Translations under genes and position numbers: made by a program
In this document: in pieces, positions 26,482-34,479 of the stretch
How the letters are laid out: the number at the start of each line of letters is the position of its first letter
Position numbering within the stretch: the first letter of the stretch is position 1
Notes under the pieces: model-generated
What the model saw: only the letters and a program-made list of their open reading frames with translations
Databases searched by the model: none
Told to the model about the DNA's origin: nothing
Source: UBA2040 sp041751955
Lineage (GTDB): Bacteria > Bacteroidota > Bacteroidia > Flavobacteriales_D > Crocinitomicaceae
Assembly (NCBI GenBank): GCA_041751955.1
Contig: JBGSIB010000061.1
Span: 1 to 64,000, forward strand
Reading direction: 5' to 3'
DNA: 64,000 nt

Positions 26482-26495
26482 ATTACCTAGGTAAT
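26482..26495. promoter_or_regulatory. 14-bp palindromic operator candidate (ATTACCTAGGTAAT)
   Basis: A perfect 14-bp inverted repeat abuts the -7 box of the MarR gene on its upstream side, where a bound dimer would block RNA polymerase. MarR proteins typically bind palindromes of this size, so this is a likely autoregulatory site. Confidence 0.6.
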
Positions 26496-26507
26496 GATAT
26501 CCTAATA

Positions 26508-28001
26508 TTAATTGATTTCAAGCACAACAAGTATTCTATCGTCTACCTGAAAACTCTCGCCTTGGTGTTGTTTCATCTTCTTTTCAATGAAAGACATTCT
26601 TTCTTTATCTGGAACTTGCAAAGACTCTTTCAGCCACTCAATAAAGGCTTTTCGACCCAATTTCTTATCTCTTTCTCCACCGAATTGGTCCTGAAAACCA
26701 TCGGAGAACAAGAAGAAATTACTTTTTCCTTCTAATTCAAGCACGTGATTTGTAAATCCACTTTTCGGATAAGCATTCGAGCCTCCAATTGGGTAACGAT
26801 CTGAACGGATAAATTGCATTTCATCGTTGTGGAAATAAACCAAATCAATGAATGCACCACTGTACTCTATTATTTTTTCCTTTTTACATATGCGAATTAA
26901 ACTGATGTCCATTCCGTCCATACGCAGGCTTTCGGAACCTGAGTTAATGTAGGATGTAAATTCTTCATCGAATTCTTCTAAAATAACACCAGGTGATAAT
27001 TCTTTTCCAGATTTAAACAAATTATTCAACATCGTACTACCAATAACGCTGAGCATTGCGCCCGGAACGCCATGGCCTGTGCAATCACCAACGGCTATAT
27101 AGAAATAATTTTTAGTTTCTGTTGTCCAACGAAAATCTCCTGAAACGATATCTCTCGGTTGATACAATAAGTCGAAAAATGTAAAAAAGTCAAGATGATT
27201 AAAAGGCTTTACTATGGCTTTTTGCAAGCTGGAAGCATACCTAACGCTAGCCTGAACCTCTCGCGAATATTCATCCACCAAATGTTTTTGCTCTAATAAC
27301 TCTTGCGTTTTCTTTTCTTCTCTCTTTAGCATCTTGCGAATAATGGGCAAAAGAATCAGCGCAATCACCAATATTCCAATAAAACTATACAATAAGGTTC
27401 TTCTGAAATCTTGCCTTACATGCGCAAAATAACTTTGAACGTTTACATCAGCTTCAACAACACCTAGAACTCTTCCATCCTTCGATTTTATTGGTGCATA
27501 AGCACTTAACCAAGTTCCATTCTCTGTTGTGTACAAAGGAATTGTTCCGGATTTACCGTAATTTTCACGCAATTCTTTTGGGAATTTAGTATACTCATGC
27601 AAGTAATAAACCTTTGCATCTGAACGCACGATATACTCGAATATATCTTTTGACTCGTTATACCGAATCAAGTACATTGGACTCTTTAATTTTTCTATTT
27701 GTGCCGAATGTAGCATCAGCATGTTCAAATCCAAATACAAAGAATCGTCGTGAATATCTTTTAAATCATCTTTCTTGGGAAAAGTTTCCAATAACCAGGC
27801 TAATTTTTCAGCTGAAATTTGTACTGCAGTTAAGTTGACGATTGGTTTTAAACCAGCATGAATGAACTCTGTAGTTTGCTCTTTTTGTTTCAAATAATTA
27901 ATGGAAATGAAAAAACCAGACAACAATATGATAAGCAAATAAAAATAGAACAAGATCCTAGCACTCTTATTTTCAAGTATTTGCTTTAAAATATTTGCCA
28001 T
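26508..28001 (-). CDS. membrane sensor with SpoIIE-type PP2C phosphatase domain
   Basis: A 497-aa protein with an N-terminal membrane helix (about 12-33), an extracytoplasmic sensing region (about 35-205; SAYAPIKSKDGRVLGVVEADVN is typical of Cache/PAS-like folds), a second helix (about 208-228), a short coiled-coil linker, and a C-terminal SpoIIE/RsbU-like phosphatase domain. The phosphatase motifs are DIVSGDFRW, VGDCTGHGVPGAMLS and LFSDGFQDQFGG, which carry metal-binding Asp residues. Such proteins reverse serine phosphorylation of anti-sigma-antagonist-like partners; no partner gene is seen here. Its ATG directly follows the stop of the beta-mannosidase gene, with no spacer, so the genes are co-transcribed. 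Confidence 0.87.
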   Translation of the reverse strand: MANILKQILENKSARILFYFYLLIILLSGFFISINYLKQKEQTTEFIHAGLKPIVNLTAVQISAEKLAWLLETFPKKDDLKDIHDDSLYLDLNMLMLHSAQIEKLKSPMYLIRYNESKDIFEYIVRSDAKVYYLHEYTKFPKELRENYGKSGTIPLYTTENGTWLSAYAPIKSKDGRVLGVVEADVNVQSYFAHVRQDFRRTLLYSFIGILVIALILLPIIRKMLKREEKKTQELLEQKHLVDEYSREVQASVRYASSLQKAIVKPFNHLDFFTFFDLLYQPRDIVSGDFRWTTETKNYFYIAVGDCTGHGVPGAMLSVIGSTMLNNLFKSGKELSPGVILEEFDEEFTSYINSGSESLRMDGMDISLIRICKKEKIIEYSGAFIDLVYFHNDEMQFIRSDRYPIGGSNAYPKSGFTNHVLELEGKSNFFLFSDGFQDQFGGERDKKLGRKAFIEWLKESLQVPDKERMSFIEKKMKQHQGESFQVDDRILVVLEIN

Positions 28002-30488
28002 TTACATCCAGTTTAAAAGTATATCATTTTTAGTAATGACCTCATTAGACGAAAAAATAAACGAATACTTACCAGGAAGTAGGTCAATAAAATTATTCTC
28101 AACCTTCAAACCATTCTTTCGTGCCGTTATAAATACGTTGCGAATGTATGTTTGGTTTGAAATTATAATAAAACCTTTTCCAGTAATTTCGTCGAAAGTC
28201 ACTTCATAGTCCAATGTGGAGCAAGTTGCAGGCTCTGGTGGATTGGGAAGATGGGAAAACGTTCTATCTTGAATCATGAGCTCATCGTCCCAAATCTGTA
28301 TTTTCAAAACAAAATTGGAGGATTGAATTTTTCCATCTTGAGCAAACAAAGAAACTTCTGTTGAATTATTCATTTTCACCTGAATTTGCTCTGTTTCTTG
28401 ATCAATTATGTTCCCTTTAAGATCATATGCTGTCGAAACTATTTTTAATTTTTTTGTGCCCTCCTGTGTCGAAACCACAAAATATTTCTCAGCATTCAAT
28501 TTATCTATTCGTTCTACAACGGCTATTTCTGCATAATCTCTTTGTGCTTGAAAATGTAAGGGTTTCCAGTTTCCAAAATAATCAATGCTAGACCAACTTG
28601 GAGCTGTCCAACAGTCATTTACTTGCCAATATAAAGTTCCCATACAACGAGGTGCTTGAGCACGATGGGCTCCAATAGCTATTCCAACCGCTTTGGCCTG
28701 AGTAACAAGTGAGTAGTAAACAAATTCTTCAAAGGTTTTCGGTTGACCATAAAGTATTTTTGCGTGTTTCAACATCATCCCATTGCCTACGTAACTTTTT
28801 TGATGCTGCTTCATGATATCAGACTCCAAATCCCAATCTTTCTTCTTTGCAAAAGTGTGAATGGTAGACATTTGTGGAAAACTTTGAAAGCCATATTCCG
28901 CATTGAATCGACCACTTTTTTTACCAAAATCTTCTATTGGATCTTTGCCGTGCCAGACACCCCAATAGTGTTGTGAACCATGGTTGTAAAAATCAGTTTT
29001 TCCCCAATTGCTCAAGGGTGAAGTATGGATATAAGGCACTCCGCTCCAGTGATTTATGCGTTCAGGAATAAAATTTTGAAAAAGTCTTTTGTAATCTTCC
29101 TCTATTTTTTCAGCCTCTTTGCCTAAAATTAAATATCTCGCCTGAAAACCCCAGTTTTTCCATGCTACATCAACTTCATTGTTTCCATTGAATAAGACGA
29201 CAGAAGGATGACTCGAAATTCTCGGTATTTGATAATCGAATTCTTGTTTAACATTGGCTAAAAAAACGCTGTCGCCAGGATACATGGCACATGCGAACAT
29301 GAAATCTTGCCAGACCATTAGCCCTAGTTCATCACATTTTTGGTAGAAAACCTCATCTGGATAATAACCTCCGCCCCAAACTCTAACCATGTTGAAATTT
29401 GCAGCAGCCATATCGCCAACCATGGATTCTATCTGTTGATCAGTCACTCGTGAAGGAAAAATATCCTGAGGAATATAATCACCACCCTTGCAGAAAATGG
29501 TTCTTCCGTTCACTTTTATTTCATAGCTCGTTCCAATTTCGTCCTTTTCTTGAATCAATTCAGAAGTTCGGATACCAAACTTAATTGATCTCGTATCAAT
29601 GACTTCACCCGCCGAATTTTTTATTGCCCAAACATCGGAATACTGATATTGATCTCCTTGACCTTTCGGCCACCATAAAATGGGGTTTTCGATTTCTACA
29701 ATTCTAGATTGACTTAAAGAATTATTTGTAATATATTGATTTCCAAATAATTTACTTTCCCAAATTAAAGTGTCTGAAATTTCTTCTTTTAAAGATAAAT
29801 CCAACTTTAAATTGGCCTTATTATTCGAAATGGCTGTTGTTTGAATGTTATGACTTGCAATTTTATTGGAATTATAAATACTTATTTGAACAGGCTTCCA
29901 AAATCCCATGGTATTCATGCGCAAGGACCAGTCCCAACCAAACTGATATTGCGGTTTTCGAGAATAAGGTGCGATTGCGATAGGATTTACGTCATTCGGT
30001 GCGGGGAGTTTTGTTTTAGCCTTGCTATATGCTTCTTCATGGTGTTGCACTGGCGAGGTAAAAACAACTTTGATATGATTCACACCAACTTTTGCACCTC
30101 GTTTAATGTGATAAGAATAAGGATGGAATGCATTGTCTGTTTTACCAATTAAACTGTCGTTGAAATAAATATCGGCGTATGTGTCCACATTATGAAAATC
30201 CAAATCAATAAAGTCTGAATTCAACATTTCTTCCGAAATCTCTATTCTTGATCTGAATGTCCATTGATAATTCTCCATCCATTGATAGAGTTCTTCATTT
30301 TTTTCTACAAATGGATCTGGCAATTCTCCCAATCTAAAAAACGTTTCTTGAACACTTCCTTTTTGGCCCATCTCCAACCAAATATTTTTAATGGGATGAA
30401 AAATTTGCCAGGACAGCTCTATATTTTGAGAATTTGCTTTGGTGAGCATCATTAATGTAAAAAGTAAGGTTATTCCAATTTTATTCAT
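28002..30488 (-). CDS. GH2 beta-mannosidase, exported
   Basis: From ATG 30488 the protein has 828 aa with a signal peptide (ending near KANSQ). It has the GH2 order: sugar-binding jelly roll, immunoglobulin-like domain, TIM barrel. The barrel contains NMVRVWGGGYYPDEVFYQKC, the acid/base region NGNNEVDVAW (Glu after NGNN) and the nucleophile region GRFNAEYGFQSFP (Glu of AEYG), as in beta-mannosidases, which remove beta-1,4-mannose from mannan-derived oligosaccharides or the N-glycan core. It starts one base after the glycosylasparaginase stop. Enzyme class is sure; natural substrate is inferred from the neighbour. Confidence 0.9.
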   Translation of the reverse strand: MNKIGITLLFTLMMLTKANSQNIELSWQIFHPIKNIWLEMGQKGSVQETFFRLGELPDPFVEKNEELYQWMENYQWTFRSRIEISEEMLNSDFIDLDFHNVDTYADIYFNDSLIGKTDNAFHPYSYHIKRGAKVGVNHIKVVFTSPVQHHEEAYSKAKTKLPAPNDVNPIAIAPYSRKPQYQFGWDWSLRMNTMGFWKPVQISIYNSNKIASHNIQTTAISNNKANLKLDLSLKEEISDTLIWESKLFGNQYITNNSLSQSRIVEIENPILWWPKGQGDQYQYSDVWAIKNSAGEVIDTRSIKFGIRTSELIQEKDEIGTSYEIKVNGRTIFCKGGDYIPQDIFPSRVTDQQIESMVGDMAAANFNMVRVWGGGYYPDEVFYQKCDELGLMVWQDFMFACAMYPGDSVFLANVKQEFDYQIPRISSHPSVVLFNGNNEVDVAWKNWGFQARYLILGKEAEKIEEDYKRLFQNFIPERINHWSGVPYIHTSPLSNWGKTDFYNHGSQHYWGVWHGKDPIEDFGKKSGRFNAEYGFQSFPQMSTIHTFAKKKDWDLESDIMKQHQKSYVGNGMMLKHAKILYGQPKTFEEFVYYSLVTQAKAVGIAIGAHRAQAPRCMGTLYWQVNDCWTAPSWSSIDYFGNWKPLHFQAQRDYAEIAVVERIDKLNAEKYFVVSTQEGTKKLKIVSTAYDLKGNIIDQETEQIQVKMNNSTEVSLFAQDGKIQSSNFVLKIQIWDDELMIQDRTFSHLPNPPEPATCSTLDYEVTFDEITGKGFIIISNQTYIRNVFITARKNGLKVENNFIDLLPGKYSFIFSSNEVITKNDILLNWM

Positions 30489-30489
30489 A

Positions 30490-31488
30490 TTACCATTTTC
30501 TATCGAAAGGTGCATCTTGCATTTCCTCTAATTCATTTGTTCGAACAGCAAAATTAAATCCATTATAAACCGAGTATCCACCATACATACCACTTTTATT
30601 GATGGCGATGAATCCACATTGAAGTCCCGTCAAGTCTGAATGTTTGGCGATTATTCTATTCACAGCTTCTTTGCAAGCATTTTCAGGCGAGTAACCTTGT
30701 CGCATCAACTCTACCACCGTATGACTTCCAGCCGTTCGTATAATGGCCTCTCCTAATCCAGTTGCAACAGCAGCTCCAACTTCATTGTCAACGAAAAGTC
30801 CGGCGCCAATGATTGGAGAATCACCCACTCTGCCGTGCAATTTGTAAGCCCAACCACTTGTCGTACAAGCTCCGGAAAAATTCCCGTGCATGTCCAAAGC
30901 AATAATTCCTATTGTATCATGGTTTTCGTGATTGATTTCTGGCTTTTTGAACAAATCTTTATTTTCTTTTTTCCACTTCTTGTATTCCTTTTTCACCTCA
31001 TCAATCGGTGATTTAATTTTCTTAAACCCTGCATCTTTTGCGAAATCCTCTGCTCCTTCTCCAACAAGCATGACATGTTGCGTTTTTTCCATTATGGCTC
31101 TCGCAATACTCACAGGATGCTCATATCCTTCTACAAAAGCAACAGATCCACATTTGGAATTCTGATCCATAATACAAGCGTCTAAAGTAACGTGTCCATC
31201 TCTATCTGGCATTCCACTAATTCCTACGCTTCTGTTCGTTCTATCTGATTCTGTATTTCTAGCCGCGGCCTCAACTGCGTCCAAAGCATGACCGCTTGCT
31301 GAAATAACTTTCCAAGCCTCTTTATTGGCTGGAAGACCGTGCGACCATGTTGAAATAACGACTGGTTTAACAGGAGCTTTTTTAATAGAATTTAAACTGT
31401 CAGAAACTATTTCGGCTGCTTTGGCTTTACTCGTAAGCCCTATCGCACCGCCAATTAGACTCCATTTAAAAAAAGATCTTCTTTTCAT
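30490..31488 (-). CDS. N4-(beta-N-acetylglucosaminyl)-L-asparaginase (glycosylasparaginase)
   Basis: A 332-aa Ntn-hydrolase. It is made as a precursor that cuts itself before Thr192 (HDTIG, residues 190-194), which becomes the N-terminal nucleophile. The flanking HGRVGDSPIIGAGLFVD and ATGLGEAIIRT segments bind the glycosyl-asparagine substrate. It begins with a twin-arginine-like signal (KRRSFFKWSLIGG), implying export after folding or cofactor-free Tat use. The enzyme cleaves the GlcNAc-Asn linkage, the last step of N-glycoprotein breakdown. It is followed after one base by beta-mannosidase, which removes the mannose next to that GlcNAc2, a sensible functional pair. Confidence 0.9.
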   Translation of the reverse strand: MKRRSFFKWSLIGGAIGLTSKAKAAEIVSDSLNSIKKAPVKPVVISTWSHGLPANKEAWKVISASGHALDAVEAAARNTESDRTNRSVGISGMPDRDGHVTLDACIMDQNSKCGSVAFVEGYEHPVSIARAIMEKTQHVMLVGEGAEDFAKDAGFKKIKSPIDEVKKEYKKWKKENKDLFKKPEINHENHDTIGIIALDMHGNFSGACTTSGWAYKLHGRVGDSPIIGAGLFVDNEVGAAVATGLGEAIIRTAGSHTVVELMRQGYSPENACKEAVNRIIAKHSDLTGLQCGFIAINKSGMYGGYSVYNGFNFAVRTNELEEMQDAPFDRKW

Positions 31489-31501
31489 GAGAACAAATTA
31501 C

Positions 31502-32566
31502 TTATTTTTTAGCTAATTCACCTGCCAGCCAATTCTGAAATACCCGAGCGTTCGCGCTATGTGTCGCATAATCAACCGCAAAATTGTGAAGCCCAGAATA
31601 AGAAGGTTTAGCACACATGAAAATGTAGTCATTCTTTTCTGGATTCAAAACAGCCGTTACAACTCCAATTGGTGGAATGCAAATCGGTCCTGGAGGCAGA
31701 CCTTGAATTTTATAAGTATTGTAGGCACAGTCTATATTTCTATGAACATTAAGCAATCGTTGAACAGTGTCCAATTGCTTTCCCCAGCAATATTTAAAGG
31801 TTGGATCAGATTGCAAAGGAATTCCCTTATTAATACGATTCAAGTATAGTCCAGCAATTATAGGCCATTCTGCTTTTTGTCTAGATTGCTCACTGTAAAC
31901 AATACTTGCCAAAGTTACAGCCTCCGATGGAGAATTCAACCCAACTGCTTTCAATTGACTTTTTCTGGCTGCTGTCCAATACGTTTTGAATTCCTGCGCC
32001 ATCCGAGTAAGAAAAGCCTGTTCGTCTGTGTCGTAATACATTTTATAGGTATTGGGCAAAAACATGGCCGGAAACTCTTCAGGACTGAATCCGTATTTCT
32101 TCAAAGTTGAGTCGCTGTGAATCAATTGAACAAATCGAGCACTATCAATAATGGTTCTTTCGGCTAGTTTACCTCCTAAATCTTCTAAAAAACGAACATT
32201 TGGCACCACTACGTCCACCTCAACTTCAGCGTTTCCATTGCCGCGACCATTTAAGGTAAATCCGTTGAGTAAATTTCTTACACTAGTACCTGGTTGAATA
32301 ACATACTTACCCAAAGCCAGTTTATTTTCGTTTAACCTTTTGTGTTTTCCAACAACTAATATGGCATTTACACTTCCCACCAATTTAGCCTTCAAAAGAT
32401 TGTTGGCTAACGTTTCCAAGCCCGTCTTTTCTTTGATGTAAAAGCTTATAGATCTACTATTGTCTGTGGTTGAAGTAGCATACCAGAGCAAAGCTAATTT
32501 GTCGCGAAAAATAACAGCTCCCGCAATTACAACAAGAACAGCAATAATGGCTATTTTTTTACGCAT
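31502..32566 (-). CDS. mltG: endolytic murein transglycosylase MltG
   Basis: A 354-aa YceG-like lytic transglycosylase with one N-terminal membrane helix (about 5-22), a LysM-like region, and the catalytic domain. The signature SIVYSEQSRQKAEWPIIAGLY carries the catalytic Glu226 (compare E. coli Glu218), followed by NRINKGIPLQSDPT. It cleaves nascent glycan strands at the inner membrane and thereby limits their length. It overlaps the GNAT gene by 16 nt and is followed 13 bases later by the glycosylasparaginase gene. Its presence in an operon with dapF fits peptidoglycan synthesis. Confidence 0.92.
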   Translation of the reverse strand: MRKKIAIIAVLVVIAGAVIFRDKLALLWYATSTTDNSRSISFYIKEKTGLETLANNLLKAKLVGSVNAILVVGKHKRLNENKLALGKYVIQPGTSVRNLLNGFTLNGRGNGNAEVEVDVVVPNVRFLEDLGGKLAERTIIDSARFVQLIHSDSTLKKYGFSPEEFPAMFLPNTYKMYYDTDEQAFLTRMAQEFKTYWTAARKSQLKAVGLNSPSEAVTLASIVYSEQSRQKAEWPIIAGLYLNRINKGIPLQSDPTFKYCWGKQLDTVQRLLNVHRNIDCAYNTYKIQGLPPGPICIPPIGVVTAVLNPEKNDYIFMCAKPSYSGLHNFAVDYATHSANARVFQNWLAGELAKK

Positions 32567-33063
32567 AAACTCATGGTTATAATTTCAGATGATTCACTCC
32601 CAAAGTTAGAATTATCTTCCAAAGTCGGTACCGCTCGAAACCCACATTTTTCAAACAAATTCAAACTGGCCAAATTGTTTGATTGAATTGTAACGTAGAA
32701 ATTATCTATTCCGTATGAAATACTTGCTAAATCTAAGACTTTGTTAACGGCTTGCTCAGCATATCCTTTTCGCCTTTTTTCTGTATTCGCAATTAAAATT
32801 CCAATTCCTGTTTCATTTTCCTTCAATTCACCTTGAAAAATATCAATGGTACCAATCGGCACTGCCATCCCATTTTCAATAATCATCCAGCGCTTTTGAC
32901 GCGTTTCCATATAGTCTTGGGCTGAAGTAACTAGAGCTAAAATTTCATCTTCTGTATATGCTTTTTTTGTCTCGGAAACTTCCCAATTGGCTTCATCATT
33001 TTCCCACTGGTAAATGAATGGAATATCCTCATCTATAACGTCACGCAATTCAACTTTATCCAT
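32551..33063 (-). CDS. GNAT family N-acetyltransferase
   Basis: A 170-aa GCN5-related acetyltransferase of the RimJ/RimL-like type (Pfam acetyltransf_3 like). The acetyl-CoA loop reads IGILIANTEKRRKGYAEQAVN (R/Q-x-x-G-x-G/A form), followed by helix and NNLASLNLFEKCGF. Substrate is unknown; relatives acetylate protein N-termini, amino acids or antibiotics. The start ATG at 33063 shares its A with the stop of the preceding gene (TGATG), so translation is coupled; a TTG one codon earlier is also possible. It overlaps mltG at its end. Confidence 0.85.
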   Translation of the reverse strand: MDKVELRDVIDEDIPFIYQWENDEANWEVSETKKAYTEDEILALVTSAQDYMETRQKRWMIIENGMAVPIGTIDIFQGELKENETGIGILIANTEKRRKGYAEQAVNKVLDLASISYGIDNFYVTIQSNNLASLNLFEKCGFRAVPTLEDNSNFGSESSEIITMSLCVKK

Positions 33064-33557
33064 CAATACACTAAGTTTAAAAGATTCATTTGTACATCTT
33101 CCTTTGTATAAAATGGAATGCCATGAAATTCTTCAGCTAAGTTAATTTCATATATGGATTGAATTTTCGTTCCCCTTCCTAATTCATCCAGTAAATTGAA
33201 TAATAATGCTCTCTTTACACCTGGAACTAAAATATCGAATAATGGCGCTGAACAAGAACATGCGTCCGTCTGACAATTGTTGAATTTCTCAAAAACCCCC
33301 TGAATCAGTTCTAATTCGACGAAAGTTTCCAGTTTGACAAAAATGATCGACTTCTTTTTTCTTTCAATAAAATCGAGAATGGTCTCAACCTTTATATTTT
33401 CTTGTTTGTTCGCAATTTTCAGCGAGAAATAAAGGCCATCCAATGAAATTCCAAGGTGTGGACTTTTTTCCTCTGGTTTCCAAATCCAAAGATATAAACC
33501 AAGATCAAGTATACTTTTGTCTAATATTGGAGCGATATTGGCAGAAAACTTATACAT
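33063..33557 (-). CDS. unknown protein between dapF and GNAT gene
   Basis: I do not recognise this 164-aa protein. Starting at ATG 33557 (dapF stop is at 33550, an 8-nt overlap), it has no signal peptide. Features are an LGLYLWIWKPEEKSPHLGISLDG segment and a compact cysteine cluster (CQTDACSCSAP, about residues 104-114) with four Cys-like positions that could bind iron or zinc or form disulfides. The C-terminus is hydrophobic and acidic. An upstream in-frame ATG-like start at 33593 lies inside dapF and is less likely. Its fixed position inside a tightly packed operon suggests a real gene. Confidence 0.65.
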   Translation of the reverse strand: MYKFSANIAPILDKSILDLGLYLWIWKPEEKSPHLGISLDGLYFSLKIANKQENIKVETILDFIERKKKSIIFVKLETFVELELIQGVFEKFNNCQTDACSCSAPLFDILVPGVKRALLFNLLDELGRGTKIQSIYEINLAEEFHGIPFYTKEDVQMNLLNLVY

Positions 33558-34335
33558 TGATTTTTCCTGAATAAACAAACGTGGCTGGGCCAATTAATCG
33601 AATGTACTTAAAAGCTCCTTCTTCTGTGACATGATATTGCACAGCCAAATCACCTCCCATTGCTTTTACTGCTATTTTAACATCACCTTTTAATTCGTTT
33701 TTTCTGCCATATGCCAAGGCGGCTGCGGTTATTCCTGTGCCACAAGCAAGCGTTTCATTTTCCACACCGCGCTCGTATGTACGAATGAAGAGTGAGTTTT
33801 GAGACAATTCCTCCACGATGTTCACATTAATCCCTTCTTCCCTGTAACTTTCGCTATAACGAATTTCTTTCCCGAAACTATAAATGTCATAATCCTTCAC
33901 ATTCTTCGTAAAATGGATATAATGTGGCGACCCTGTGTTGAGTTCAAAAGTGTTTTCATCAATTGACTTTAACTGTAAGACATCCTTCATTTCAAGTGAA
34001 ATTTTATCCGTCATGACATTCGCTTGGTGAATTCCATCTATAGCCGTAAAGGTGAATGCATCTTTTCTAAGCAAATTGTTTTCTACAAAACGTGCGGCAC
34101 AGCGAGCACCGTTTCCACAAAAACTTTGTGAACCATCCGAATTATAATAATCCATATTGAAATCCCAATCTTCACTTCTATCAATTTTTATCAAGCCATC
34201 TGCACCTATTCCAAATCTTCTGTCACATAAAAACTGAATTTGTGACAGTGTCAAAGCGTCATATCTACCTGAAAAATTGTCAAGAAAAATAAAATCGTTT
34301 CCAGCTCCTTGATATTTATAAAATTCAATTTCCAT
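33550..34335 (-). CDS. dapF: diaminopimelate epimerase
   Basis: A 261-aa PLP-independent racemase converting LL- to meso-diaminopimelate for lysine and peptidoglycan. Both catalytic cysteines are present: Cys73 in SFCGNGARCAARF and Cys197 in LACGTGITAAALAYG. The N-terminus MEIEFYKYQGAGNDFIFLDN matches the family, so ATG 34335 is chosen rather than the in-frame start 28 codons upstream, which would run into the intergenic region shared with the HtrA gene. First gene of the minus-strand run dapF-unknown-GNAT-mltG-glycosylasparaginase-beta-mannosidase-phosphatase. dapB lies elsewhere in this window. Confidence 0.95.
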   Translation of the reverse strand: MEIEFYKYQGAGNDFIFLDNFSGRYDALTLSQIQFLCDRRFGIGADGLIKIDRSEDWDFNMDYYNSDGSQSFCGNGARCAARFVENNLLRKDAFTFTAIDGIHQANVMTDKISLEMKDVLQLKSIDENTFELNTGSPHYIHFTKNVKDYDIYSFGKEIRYSESYREEGINVNIVEELSQNSLFIRTYERGVENETLACGTGITAAALAYGRKNELKGDVKIAVKAMGGDLAVQYHVTEEGAFKYIRLIGPATFVYSGKINV

Positions 34336-34427
34336 ATTTGTTCTATTCGCCGTAAAGTTAGGTTTTATATAGCTTTCCGCAACATTTAGCTTAACAATCT
34401 TTAACAGCGGAATATGCAACAGGTCTT

Positions 34428-34435
34428 TAATTTTG
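34428..34435 (+). promoter_or_regulatory. -7 box (TAATTTTG) for HtrA-like gene
   Basis: TAATTTTG matches TAnnTTTG and lies 44 bases before the ATG at 34480. It falls inside the longer in-frame extension, so it supports the later start. Confidence 0.45.
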
Positions 34436-34479
34436 GAGTTATTATTGATGTAAATACAGAAATTTTAAAAAGAACGAAT

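Noticed and set aside
33558..33593. 12-codon upstream extension of the unknown gene after dapF
   Set aside because: Lies inside dapF coding sequence; ATG 33557 gives a normal overlap.
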